From positions 49,591,257-49,655,256 of the forward strand of contig OX421965.1 of assembly GCA_949128115.1 (NCBI GenBank): a stretch of DNA of 64,000 nt, in the 5' to 3' direction. This stretch comes from Anaspis maculata (lineage: Eukaryota; Arthropoda; Insecta; Coleoptera; Scraptiidae). Under the pieces are notes generated by a model that was not told the origin of the DNA, made no database searches, and saw only the letters and a list, made by a program, of their open reading frames with translations. Every line of letters begins with the position of its first letter. The stretch's first letter is position 1. Below are positions 44,901 through 58,834 of this stretch, piece by piece. The position numbers and the translations under genes are program-made.

Positions 44901-47900
44901 TTCAAATTGTTTGACTTTTTTCACGACAATGACAACAATCCGTATTTTCTCAGGTTAATATATACTTTTTTTCTTCTGTTATTCATCTTTTGTTGTCGTG
45001 GTTAGGTATGCAGGTGAAAGAGTGCATTGTTAGGAAAACATGTTAACACTGACAGATCCGCAATAGCGCAATTTCAGTCAAAATGTTCACAGCTCTCTCC
45101 TTGGAGAACGTTCAGAAATTAGTAGGTCGAGAAACAGTGGCACATTTCTTTATTGAAAAATTTAAATGAATTAGTGAACAGCACTGTATGTTCCGCGCTA
45201 ATCTCCAACTGGGAAATTTTTTTCTCTGCTCATGTAGTGTAAACAAGGCGTACTCAGACTCTGCCCGTTCGTGTTTATGCATCCGAAGTGACATTTTCAC
45301 TGACAGTTACCCTGTGCGTTTATACAAAGTTCTGAACCTACTCCGAAAGCAATTTTCGGGAAGAATCGATGACACTTCTGAATTATTATAAGAATAAAAG
45401 GATAATGATAGTATCACAAAGTATGTTATCAAACGGAGAAAAATACGTAGTTTTCAGTGCCCAGAATAAAAAAAATGCAAAAAAAAAATGAAAAATGTGT
45501 CACCTCAACTGCACATTTGATATGTCGGTATCGGAGATTTTACCCTTTTTCAAAATAATATCATTCGATTTCGTTTCCACGGTTCTTTAGTAGATAGGTA
45601 CATCTTTCAGCAATCTCCCCTGTTGGTAATTTTTGTAGCCCAATTACATTCTTGACAGGGTGTAATGTGAAGCATTGCAAAATTGTGCTTAGCTCAACAG
45701 ATCCCCGTTTTAGTAGGAAAAATATTTTTTATGTTTTTTTTTTTGAAAAAGTTGCTGTTTGTCTGTCTGTCTGTCTGTTTGTCTGTGTTTCTATCTCTGT
45801 GTAATCATTGATGAAACTCCCAAACGGTAGACGCGATTCAGCTGAAATTTGATATGCGCGAATGGTCAAGGTGTCCAATGAGCTTCTCAGATTTTGGCTG
45901 GAATCCGCCTCCAGAAAGTACTACATTTGCACCGTATCAATATCGGAATTTTTGAAGTACGGATCTGAGATCAAATTTTTAGATTCTTTGTTAGTCCAAA
46001 CACACATTTTAAAATTTTGGTCTGCATATGTCTCAAAAATGAAAATATAGATTCCATTTCTTATTTTTCAAAAATCTCTGCTTTGACTCTTCTTTCAAGC
46101 CCTGATGGGTGAACCATTACAGATACGAACAAGTAGTGATCACTTCTAAAGTCAGCCTTCACGGACTTTTTTGCAAAAAATTGTATAACAATACCTACAT
46201 ACTGCCTTTTTTTACTCGCCCGTTTCTGTAATGGTTCAACACGAACTTGGAAAATAAACACAGATTTTTGGAAAACAAGAAATTGAAGCTATAATTGTGA
46301 GACATCTTCAAATCAAAATGTTGGAATGTGTTTCTCAACTAACGGAGGATCAGCAAAGATATCTACATTGAGGTTCATATGTCAAAAATTCCAAAACTGA
46401 GACGGTGCAAGTGCGCCCTCTGGAGGCGAATTTCAACTGAAATCTGTTTCAAGTTCATTGGACGCCTAAACCATGCGCACACACCAAATTGAGGCTCACT
46501 TGGATCAACTGTTTAGAAGTTATCATTGCAAATTACACAGAGACAGGAATACAGACAGACAGACAGACTTTAATGTGGAAATTGGAATCGGTTGTGTCAG
46601 TTTCATATCATTTTGAGAAAAGGGTAAAATTTTCGATACCGACATTTCAAATATTGAGCAGTTTATATTATAAAATTAGAGGACTATGAAAATATTGACA
46701 TATTGACACATGTGCAATAATCAAGATTGTTACACCCCTTGAGGGAGTTTTTTGAAAAAATGCAATAGGAAAAAATATAGCCAATTCCATCTGTATTACT
46801 ACAACCAAAAGGTAATGACAGTAACAAAAATGGTATGCTACCACAGGGATAAAAATACGTAGTCTTCATTGCTGCGAATTGAAAAAAAAAAGTTTAAAAA
46901 AATGTCAAAAACTCGTCATTTGTCAAAAAATTGAAGGAGCAAAAAGAAATTATTGACACTGACAGCTCCGCAATAGCCAAAATCGTTATACCCTTTCAAA
47001 GAATTTTCTGAAAAAGTGCCAGGGAAAAAAAATATATAGGTGTTTCCACTTCTCTGTTACACCCTGTAGGAATGAGGAGACTGGGAATGTGTAATGCATG
47101 AATAAATTATGGAGTTTCTAGAAGCTCATGCAAGCATCAATACCAATATCAAGCTTTTTTTCAATTTTATATCACCAGTTGAAATTTTGCGGCAGTGTCC
47201 CGCCAGGCGTGTCACGTGGCGCACTGGGACAAGAAAATTTTTGTGTCCCGCCGCGTCTCACATGGCACTACAGGAAACATTTCGATTTTTCAGTCTGGCG
47301 CTTAACGTGTTAAGGGTTAACGAGAATTGTGAGAAGGGTTGGGGGGTGAATCAAAAATTAATTTTTTTGATAGCAAGAGAATTTTATTCCCTTCAATTTG
47401 ATGTATTACAAGATAGGTAATGTTATTTGAAATTTTAAAGTAGGGTAGGGTGGAGGCGAAGGGGTAGAAGACAAAAATTTAGCAATACACATCCAAGATG
47501 TCCCTTTTGAAAGAAAAATCGACCTGTTTGGCGTTTTCCTGGAATTTTTTTTTGGCGGCGATAAATCTGTGGTGGGAAGCTTGAAAATGAACACCGGTAT
47601 ATCCTCATTCCTCATTTTACTGGACTATGAAGCGGATCGAAAGCTGCGATATAAACCTAGTCAATGGCTCTCAAACCTTTCATCTTGCGATACGTTTTTC
47701 GAAGTCAAACAGATTTGACGGCAGGTTTGGAAGTAAAAAATGTAGGTATTTCATTATATGTGACAGCATTGTCACACGACTGGTTTTGGGGCACGACGAG
47801 CTTGCAAGGAGTGTTCCAAAGGAAGAAGTGTGTCAATACGTCCTATTAAACAAGTGTAAGATACTATTTTATCTAAATCGCCCAGAAATTGTAAATTCTG

Positions 47901-50900
47901 GCTGCTAAAAATAGAAACATTTGACAGGTGACACCCCCTCCCCCGCACTGACGTTCGCCTATCCTTACTCTAGAAAAGAGTTGTCCACCAATATTTGACA
48001 AGGAAAATGCGCTGTAGGTTCGGTCGGTCCTTTCTTTCTTTCGCATTGAGTACGATCATTCGTCTCACTCTTCAGCTCAGCGAAGGTAACTGTTGTATGT
48101 TGTGTTGCCTATTATTATGGTCCAATAAGCTTCATCGTGACTTTGTGAATATCTGGAATAGCGCTTGACTGATACAAATTGAAATTTTTGAAAATAATCC
48201 TGGAACATTTCAGTTACTTTTTTTTTCGAATCAGCCAAAGTGTGCCAAACAATCAAGGAATCGCATTTTATAGCATGTTTTATGGTGGCCTCCGAATCTT
48301 ATATCAGATTTTGGAAAGAAGAAATTTCAAGCTATGAAATGTTAATGATCTCAAAAATTGATTTCTTTTTCATTGTAATGATCTCAAAAATTGATTTCTT
48401 TTTCATTGTGTGTTCTACAATAACGGATGAAAAAGTAATGTTGAGGAGAAATTATAATTCTAATAATTTTAAGGGTGGGTATTCATTCTTTAAGATTATT
48501 CAATTTTCGAGACTATTCAGTCTTCAAGTTTATTCAATGTTCAGGACTATCTGACTTTTGGTTAAGGACGCGCTTGCGCGCTTTCATGACCAAGTGTTCT
48601 ATTGACAATGAATGGTTGCTATTGGTTGAAAAGCAGTTTAATAATATTCCCCATTAAAGCACCGCTTTCGATGTAATTATGAATCCATTAGTAACGCAAA
48701 GTAGATAATAGTATATTATGCAACAAGCGGGTAATGATTGCTTCTTACTCATGAGTATGCAGTTTGCCGATACGAGTCTTGGCGAGTGTCGTAAAGCATC
48801 CGAATGAGTAATAGCCATTACCCACGAGAATACTATGCTTTATCCAGTCTTATTGAAAAATGCAGGCATGTATGCGCGTGATAATGCGTGCATTATTCAA
48901 TAGGATTGGATAAAATACATTATTGATAACGGAAACTGTTTATGCACGAGTATCATATTGGAAACTACATCCAAATAGAAATTACAAATTACCATAGGCT
49001 TTTGAGAACTGTTGCTAATATACCTTCCATTACCTCCATGATTTTTTTTACTTACTTCTTACGATAGATAGACCCTTTTATTTGGCGCTGTCCCACTTTT
49101 ATAGAACCCTTCAAATTGAAACGTTCTATGTTCTACAACAGCACAGCCTTGACCACTGCACCACAGCACCTTTTTTTAAATATATCCTACAAAAGTGTGC
49201 ACATGTATTTAAAACATGGTGTCTTACAGATAAAACTGAATTCGTGGGAACCATGCCGAACAGCGATGAACAAGTGACAACGATATTTATTTACAAGCGA
49301 AAAAAGAGACTTTCGGAGTGCTTGCACTTGTACAATGTCTTGTTCCGACGCATCATGCACATCCTGCTGTACACCAGGATTGGACGGAACTATTTCAGCC
49401 CCGACCATAAGCACACTATTCCTCAGCACAAATTGGAAGTCTTCCCGGGTTATGCTGTCCACGTAGACGAGGTCGAAGACGGCCTCACGGTGTGCTTGGA
49501 CACCCAGCACAGAGTTGTGAGGTCAATTACGGTCTACGAGTACTTACAGGACCTTGCGGCCTCAGATAGGTCGCAGTTTAAGCAGTTGGCTGTGTCCGCA
49601 ATTGTCGGTACCTGCGTTTTAACAAGGTAGGTACTATTATTTTACGGTGGAGATCCAGTTATTCCAGTCACTGTAGTAAAAAGTTGAAAGGATAAAAGAT
49701 ATTATACAATCTGATTCTCATATCTGTTTTTCGCAGACTGCCAAAATTGTGTAACATAAAATAGCCTTCAACAAAAAACCCTTTTGTAGATAACGTGCTG
49801 CCCATTGACCAGTTGTCAATGACAAAAAGGTCTTTTGTTCAGCAAAAAATGAATGGAGCAAGTGGTGAAAAACCGTGACGAGAGACACTCAAAATTTCTA
49901 TTCTACTCTACTCTACCCTATAACAACTACTGTAAGAGGGTCAACACGTTTCTAATACAAAGGTTGCCTGACTTCATGCAAAAAATTCCACCGAGTGCGA
50001 TATGGAGTGCAAAAGCTAGTCCTCAATTAATAGTAAAGAAAAATAACACTTAGTCTTAGGTCCTAACCCTTCTTCCTGACGTTTCGGCAGCTCTACTGCC
50101 GTTTTCAAAGGTTTAGAGGGGTTGTTTGCTCTTGGGACCGTAAATTTTTTTTGTTGAAGTTAAATCCAGAGCTATTTTATGTTACAGAATTTTAACAGGC
50201 TGCGAAATCTTTGCCCCCTAGTCACCTTATCATACCTACTGTTGTATCTTGCCATGCGAATAATAATCATTACATGTGATCACGTCCCAACTCGTTGGTA
50301 TCCACAAGAAAATTTGGCGGATAGCTAAACCTTCAGCAGTCTTTCACTGTTTTATTTGACAACCTGTAAAAACTTTATTTGGCTTTTATAAACAAAATTC
50401 TGTCCAGTTTTGGAAACCGATAAAATAGGCTCGACGTAGACACTTTGTTGACAGCTTCGTATCTTGAAAACGGTTCAAGAGGTCAAGGTGGAGGTTTCAT
50501 CAATCGATTTTTCTTGCAAAATGGATCAGTGAAATCCATTCATTTCTTTGTCCTAGAACAATACGTTACAACTGTAATGTAACGTAACGTACATATTTTC
50601 AGTTCTCTGTAATTGGGCTCGACCTGTTGAGAATAAACGTATTATTTATTTATTTATTTATTTAAATATAATATTGCAACAAGCAAAGTTTCTGTGTTAA
50701 TTATGTATTTTTTTCGCTGTTAAACTTGACAAAAAACAAAAACAAAAATGAAAAACACCTCCATAAATGTAAAACCCTGCTAAAATTTAACTTGGTTCAC
50801 GGCTAAGCTAAAAAAGTCAGTCATTGGCGTCGAGGATTTTCTTGTAGAATATTTACTTCTCTGTAACTTTGTCGGCCCCGATTTTCAGATGTTTCTTGTT

Positions 50901-53900
50901 GTTTTCACATTATTCAAGCAATAATGTAACTTCGAACACGATTAACGGCTCAATTGAAGTTATCCCGTTCACTCACAGTTTCAGGAAATAGACCGCGGCG
51001 CAAGATTTTCCATCTTTATTTTCTATCATGGTCCCGGAAGCCGCACAAGAACATAAATTTGAATTCTTCTCTAGGATTATCAAACTACTTACATCAAAGA
51101 AAAAAAATCTAGAACATTTTTTGCTAACATGTCTCTTTTTCGCCTCCCGCTACTGACCTATACGACGTCATGCTAAATTGTCTCAATAGCGAGTATTGCC
51201 ACCCCTAGCTTAAATCACAGTCACAAATTTTCGCGGCATGCTCAAAATCTCTCTTGTTCTTTGGTGCTATTTATTATTGGAATTCTGTGTGAAATTGCTT
51301 TATGATAGCGGTTCAATTGATACATAATTTCATTTAAAGCGGTTCAATTGATACATAATTTCATTTAAAAGAGTTCAGTTAGATATCCTGAGTGTTACAT
51401 CATTCTACGCAAGGTCCTACTTCAGTTACCAAAAAAAAAGCAAAAACACCCCTACTGATTCCCTAATTGTTTTGAGAAGTGTAGATGTCAATTAGGTCCG
51501 ACTTACTAAAATCACTGATTTACCTTACCATGGTCAGGTAGAACCTTTGAGGGCTGTGTTCAATACCAAATTTTGTTCTGAGTAAATAATTTACATAGAG
51601 AGGTGGCGATGGTAAAACTGGCCAAATCACTTTGTATCGGTCCTTTCAAAGTGACAGATGTTATTTTTTGTTGTTTGTTGATTTTGTTTTTCACCAAGGA
51701 AACCTGACAAACAATAAACACATAAATTCGCGATTTCAAAAATCTAGACGCCCTCTGGCGTCTAAAATGGCGAAGCGAGTTTGTAAGTTTTTACATCATT
51801 TCAGTTCTGTCGCTTCTGTCAAATAAACAGTGGTAATCGCACGAATTGTAAAAAATCTCGTTCAGGTGATCGAGTTATTCAAGAAAATGAACTTTTTATA
51901 AATAACGATCAATAATTGATCAACTCAAATACCACAAATACAACCGGTATACAACGCACGATGACAGGTGACAGAAAAACTTACAATCCTCTATCTTGTT
52001 TACAGCGCCCCCATCGGTAGTTAAAGTCGCGAATAGGATGGCCAAAAATAATAAATAACATCCGTCACTCAGATTAAAAGACACAAGTGATTTGGTCGTT
52101 TTTTTCATGGCTCTTGGTAAAAAACCTCGACCTGTTCAAAAAATTTCGTCAGTAAACAAAGAAGTGAAAATAACCTGTTACATTTGCCAGCTAAGAGAAA
52201 TTAATTCGCAGTGGAAGCACCGACATGTTGAAATAATCCAAATTTCAAAGAACCCATCCGTTCAAATCGAAGTTGCGTATTGGACCAAAATAATGTGATC
52301 ATCTTCCGTTTGGCATTTGCTCTCGTTTTGAGGCCGCGCGAGACGAGTTTGTGGCGGCGCTGCCTGGCCATCAACACGAATTCCGAGTGCTGTGAAATTC
52401 GAAGGGGACTCAGCGGTTGTGGTGTTTTAACAACGTTAACACGTCTCTGCTGTTCCCGAGTCGCATTTCCACGCATGGCACGGTAATTTTTTCAGTTTTC
52501 AATATTTTGGTCATTTTGACAGGCTTGTAACTTCTGAACTAAGCAGTTTCCCTACATTGCTAAACAAGAAAACTTTGCACAGGTCACTCGAATCACGGTT
52601 CCGCTAGAGACTAGACTAGGCGTACTTTATGACTTCTGAACCGACTGGGTAGTGAAATCCAGTATGATTGGAATCCAAAGCCAAAAACGGAGAAATTTCA
52701 GAAAAAAAAACAAATATTGAATACCTACCTACCCACCATTCTCAAAAATTTTACAACGCCAAAATAAAACATTACTGGCGTCGCGACGCCTGACGGCGAT
52801 AGAGTGAATAAGTGATTTTAGTATCAAAATGTAAACCAGGTTGATATTTACACCGTGAAAACTCGTTTTTTTGTTAATCTCTGTAATATTCTCGAATTGA
52901 AATGCCTGGGGCGACGAATATGAATCTTTCTGTGCATATGAATTTTAGACCAAAATAACTGCAATACATTTCTTTTCTTTATTTAGATACAATAATGAAA
53001 CCCACATCATCGATGATATTGGTTGGGACATGACCCCATTGGACACATTTGCTGGTAGGGACGATCGGCAAATTACTTTCGTCGAATATTACAAAAATCA
53101 ACATGGTCTTACCATCAACGATCCCAAACAACCGATGTTGATCCATAGAAAGACAAAAAACATCCAGGGCGTCAAAACGGAGACCATGATTTGCTTAGTA
53201 CCTGAATTTTGTTACTTGACTGGTCTGTCTGACGCCATGCGAGCCGATTTCAAGGTAAGGATCTTGCACGACCACAAAGTAAATGTGTTTTTACCTATAT
53301 GATTTCTTCCAAGGTGATGAAAGACGTCGCGGCATACACGAGAGTCACCCCAAATCAAAGAATGAATGCCTTGAGGTCATACCTGCAGAATGTTGGAGCG
53401 TCTAAAAAGGCACAGGAGATCTTGGGCGCTTGGGGTCTGACTATAGATACCTCGCCTATCCGTATTCAAGCCCGCGTCCTCCCAGCCGAAACGGTAATGT
53501 TCGGTAACGGGGGCCGTTGCATGAAGGAGGACTGGAATAGAGAAGTGGGTAATAACTCGGTCACTGGACCCGTTGACATCCTGAATTGGGTTGTATTTTA
53601 CACGGCACGCGACGCCAGAAATGCACATATGTTTGCTGACACCATGATGAAGTTGTCGAAAGGCATGGGCTGTATGATAAGACAGCCACAAATGGTCGCG
53701 TTGCCCGATGATCGCACCGATACTTACATGAACTTTTGTCGAAACAAGCTGGGTCCGAATGTCCAAATTGGAGTCTTCATTTGTCCAACGTTGAGGGCCG
53801 ACCGTTACACGATCATAAAAAAAGTTTGCTGCGTGCAGATCCCAATTGCCAGTCAGGTGATTCTCAGCAAGACGCTTATGAATCAGGCGAAAGTCAGGAC

Positions 53901-56900
53901 GATCATCCACAAAATAGCTTTGCAAATGACGGCCAAGCTGGGGGGCACTCTGTGGAACGTCGCGATACCATTCTCGGGATGGATGGTGTGCGGTGTAGAC
54001 GTGTACCATGGAAAAGGTAAGATATTGGTACTTTTTTTTTGTCCATTTTTCTTCAAATAGCCGTTCCAACGCGTAATGAATCAAGGGGCTATCATCATAG
54101 TACGGACGTTAGGGGAACCAACCTTGCATTTCATCCCGATGCCAAACGCTTTTGCACGTAAGTAGTAGGTACCTACAGGTAATTTTTAAGAAGTGGTGCC
54201 CTGATGGGACCCGCGACTGGGGTGCTTCCTAAAAGGTCGAAAGTCCAAAAAATTACCCTTTTTGGAAATCGTTTCTTTTTTCATACATTTTTCGCTGGAC
54301 TATATATTTTCAAGGTCGAGGAACACAATGCAATAAGTTTCCAGAAAGTGTCATGCACCAGTGGCGTACCAGACGGCTGCGAAGGGGCCGAGGTGCGATT
54401 TTTCACAAGTCTTATAGTAAACCTTAACCAACACTTTTTTTGACATGTTTGGTATCATTTCTGACCAAATCGCACATTCTGATCCCGAGAATAAGTATGA
54501 AATTTTGATAGAGACGTGTTTAAACTAGTTTTACTAGAAAAAATTTGATTTTTTTCCCTCAAAATTGATGTTTTATAATTCTGCTTCCATCACTGTCCAA
54601 AGTTATCATATCTGTGATTTTGACTTGAACAGTTAGTTTGGGCTATTTGGCACAAAAATATCATTTGCTGAACTTTTTTCCGGTTTTGACAAAGTCACTG
54701 AGTGATTTTGTTTCTTGAGATGTATCATGTCAAAGTTTGATGTGGCGAAATGTGATATTTCACAAAAAAAATTAGGCTAGGGTCAGAATGTAGCGTTGAT
54801 TTGGTACTTTATTCATTTTAAGGCATAGAAATAGTTTTCTCTTTCAAACAAAATAGAAAAAAACAAACCGGAGTCGTATTTTAGTCATGACATCTTTTTT
54901 CTTCCGACATTGCGAGTTTTTGGAATAAAATTTCTACATGATGCACGTTTTGAAACAAAACTACCGTGTGACTTTGTAACATTGACAGAAACTTCTGGTG
55001 TATGAAATTCATCTATGAAATAGTTAAATTGAACAATCTATGTCAAAATTGTGATCGTTGGTGTTTTGAACCACAATGGGAATGGAGCTCAAAAACGACA
55101 AATTCATAGCTCGGAACTTCGCGTTTTTTCAGAAATTTATTCCGCAATGTCGGAAGAAAAATGATGTCATGACTGGAATACGGCTCCAATTCCAGTTTTT
55201 ACTATTTTATTTGATAGAAAAAACTATTTTCATCCCTCGAAATGAAGAAAGTACCAAATCAAAGCTAAATTTTGACCCTAGTCTGATCTTTCTTGTGAAA
55301 TAGCACGTTTCGTCACATTAAGCTTTGACATGATACATCCCAAGAAACAAAATCACTCCGTGACTTTGTGAAAACCGGGAAAAAGTTCAGCAAATGATAT
55401 TTCAGTGTGAAATAGCCCAAACTAACTGACTAAGTCAAAACCATAGTTATAATAATATTGAACAATAGTAGTGGACAGGGAGCTGGTGCCTCAAAACTTA
55501 CGTCATAAGGTACGGTTGCGGACTCATAAAAGTTTACACCGACGGCGATCGAGTGGCCGTGCTAATTCAGTTTTGACGTAATTTTGAATGGGCATGGCCA
55601 CACGATTGTCATTGGTGTAAACTTTTATGAGTCCGCAACCGTACATGATTCTAACCTGTAGGTCTAATGTGCGTTGATAAGGTTGTTAAAAATTTCTTTG
55701 TCTTACATGTCAGACCGGGGGCTTTAGGCTGGTATAGACTTGTCAATTTTCGAAAAATGTCAAAAATTCATGTCATTAGGTTCATGAATGAAACCAACGG
55801 GCTTTTGTGTGGGAACATCTCCTTAATCAAAAATCGGGTCATAAGACAAAATTTTTGGGGGCTCTCAGTCCACAAGACAAGTTTGAAATTTTCAAAAAAG
55901 GCCAAAACTCACCTCGTCCTGGAGACTTCTCCTTTGGCATAATTTTAGGAATGAAAAACGATTCTCACATGATTTTTTACGCAGGTTTCGAATCTGCCCA
56001 CAAAAATGTTTAATGGTACATCGCTTACAGGGTGCAGCATCGAAAACTTTTTCTCAAATCGTACACCCTGTGTTTTAACATGGGAATCGATTCCGTTTTT
56101 CATCCTGATTACAAATATATATCACACATGGTGGGTTAGTCAACAAAGCGCCTGTGAAAAAATTGATAAATTTTGGTCTTTTTTTTGAACATTTCAAACT
56201 TGTCTTATGGACCGAAAACACCCAAAAATTTTGTCTTTCGACTAGATTTTCGATCAAGGGGATGTTCCCACACAAAATCCAGTTGGTTTCATTCATGTAC
56301 CTCATGAATTTTTGATCATTTTTTCGAAAATTGACAGGCTCATACCAGCCTAAAGGCCCCGGTCTGACATGTAAGACAAAGCAATTTTTAACAACCTTAT
56401 CAACGCACATTAGACCTACAGGGTTAAAATCATGTACCTTATGACGTAAGTTTTGAGGCACCAGCTCCCTGTCCATAGAAGTAAAATCACAAAACATCAA
56501 TTTTGAGGGTAAAAAAATCAAGTTTTTCCTGATAAAACCAGTTTAAACACGTCTTTATCAAAATTTCATACTTATTTTTGGAATCAGAATGTGCAATTTG
56601 GTCAGAAATTTTACCAAACATGTCAAAAAAAGTGTTAGTTACGGTTCACCATAAGACTTGTGAATAAACGCGCCTCGGTCCATTCACAGCCGTCTGGTAC
56701 GCCACTGGTGCATGACACTATCTGGAAACTTATAGCATTGTGTTCCTCGACCTTAAAAATATATGGTCCATTGGAAAAAGTACGAAAAAAGCAACAATTT
56801 CAAAAATGATAATTTTTTGGACTTTCGACCTCTTAGGGGCACTACTTTGTGAAAATTACCTGTAAGTACCTACTACTCACGTGCAAAAGCATTTTGCATC

Positions 56901-58797
56901 TGAATGAAATGCAAGGTTGGTCCTGATATGTGCCGCTAACGTCCGTACTATCATTTCATTTGTATGTTTTTGGAAATTGGCTAGGATCTTGTTTTAAATC
57001 CTCGGTTCAAACCATAATGACAATGCTCTTATTTTCATTTGAATCAATCCGCCCCGCATTTACACCAAAGTAATTGCCAGTGTTTCATTCGGTGTTTCTA
57101 GCGTTATTTGGAGCATAGTGAAAATTGATTTTTCCATGATTTTGTGATATTTTTTTTTATTCCAAGATATTGACATGCAATTTGGTGTCCCTACAATAAC
57201 CACGGGTTCCACCAAAAAATTTAAGAGCGATTTAAGCTAAACTGAGTTTGAACGGATTTTTTTTCTGGTCAATTCTGGTAGATTCATCATGGAAAATACG
57301 TTAAATCGCAAGTATACCACCCTTTCTTTGATTAGTCAGTGTGAAACCTGAATTTACATTGATAATTTGGCCAGAATCCATCAAAAGAAATCTCGAGTTA
57401 GCTATCAGCTGGTTAAATATTTTGGTGGAACCCACAGTCTGTGATGCAATAAATGAAATGTGTAGCCAACGTCTAGACCAACTAAAGGGTGACATACCGG
57501 GTGTCCACCTCGATTCCTTGCGAATATTCCTTCGAGCAAAAACAGGTCAATTTTTATATCGAGTGGGACATCCTAAACATGCATTGACAAATTTTTATCT
57601 TCAGCCCCCTTACCCCCGCCCACTCCAACGTCGAAATTTCAAATGGCACCACCTACCTTGCGACTTGCAATGCATCAAATTGAAGAGAATTAAATGAAAA
57701 AAATACTTTTGGGACCTTAAATCCTACCCCCTTTCTTCCCAAAATTCTCTGAATGTCTCATTTTATATTCTGGATCCCTCAATTTTCTTGAATTCAGTCA
57801 GCGTCATCTTAAATAGCATCGAAGAAGAGAATTCTCAGTGGAAAAAGTGCTACCCAAATTCACCCCTTTGCTCTCCCCGGTATACCTGCTTTTTCCCACC
57901 CCAACTTCAAAATTTAACAACACGCCTCCTACCTTGTGGTGCATCAAATTGAAGGGATTGAATTCTCTTCCTGAAAACAATATTTCTTCAAAATTTTCAA
58001 CCCTTCCCACAATAAAATCGGGCATTCCGAGTATTTCAGGAGGGAAAGGGGGTTCTTGAAAATTTTGGAAATATTTCGTTCAGGATGAGAATTCAATTCG
58101 CCTCAATTTGATGTTTCACAAAGTATACATCGATGGCTAAGTACACAAATATTGTATGTCCACTTTTGGCCGATTTGGAGATATTACGATATGGTTGATC
58201 CTTGAAGTGATTTCTACGGTACAATTATTGTATGTTCAGCAAAAGCCAGTTCAATAAAACTAGCAGCCCCAACATTGTATGAAGAGTTTGGTGCGAATTT
58301 TCCCAGAAAAAACTGTAAAAAAAACTACAACTGTAGAGTAGATTGTGGACATGCATATTTGTGTGCTTAGCCATCGACTTATAGGTAGTGTCATTTTAGA
58401 TTTTAAAGTTGGGGGGGGGGGGGGAGGAGCGAATGGGTGAATTTGGGTGGCATTTTTTTTCTCTCGGTGCTGTGCAGGATGACGTTGACTGCTTTGAAGA
58501 GAATTGGAGGGTCAAGAATAGTGAGTTCAACACAGATAATTTTGTGAAGAATGGGGGTGGGTTTGAAAATTTTGGAATGTTTTTTTTTTTCAGAGAGAAT
58601 TTAAGTCTCTTCAATTTGATGTATCACAAGGTAGGTGGTGTCATTTGAAATTTTGAAGTTGGGGTGGGTGGGGGCGAAGGGACCAAGGAAATAAATTCGC
58701 CAATATATGCTTTAGATGTCCTCCTTGATATAATAATCGACCTGTTTTTGCTCCAAAACATCTTCACTAGGAATCGGGAGTTATTGCAAATGGATAG

Positions 58798-58834
<37 letters not shown>

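Larger units (their letters stand above)
49627..52986. other. Piwi intron 3 (3,360 bp)
   Basis: Contains an (ATTT)n run near 50643, the duplicated 31-bp unit at 51308-51369 and the palindrome at 51625-52106. A 91-codon minus-strand ORF at 52201-52476 lies in a locally CpG-rich patch but has no recognised domain. Confidence 0.6.
54090..56965. mobile_element. 2.9-kb nested palindrome (Russian-doll foldbacks) in Piwi intron 5
   Basis: Outer arms (about 54090-54600 and 56480-56965) are mirror copies: TAGTACGGACGTTAG, ACCAACCTTGCATTTCATCC and GTACCTACAGGTAATTTTT on the left are matched on the right. Inside lie two complete palindromes, B (54601-55452) and C (55473-56476), inserted side by side. 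C contains a small MITE in one arm (55511-55644) and a CAGGGTG...CACCCTG hairpin at its centre. No transposase ORF in any layer. The left outer arm starts ~75 bp after exon 5. Confidence 0.8.

Noticed and set aside
30235..49229. Missing Piwi exon(s) in the 19-kb intron
   Set aside because: Exon 2 and exon 3 join in phase (G|AT giving Asp) and the protein is continuous across the N domain, so no extra exon is needed.
52201..52476. 91-codon minus-strand ORF in Piwi intron 3
   Set aside because: Basic, CpG-rich composition but no domain, no splice support and no neighbouring exon.
53377..54084. 235-codon minus-strand ORF across Piwi exon 5
   Set aside because: It is the antisense shadow of a well-supported coding exon and shows no domain of its own.
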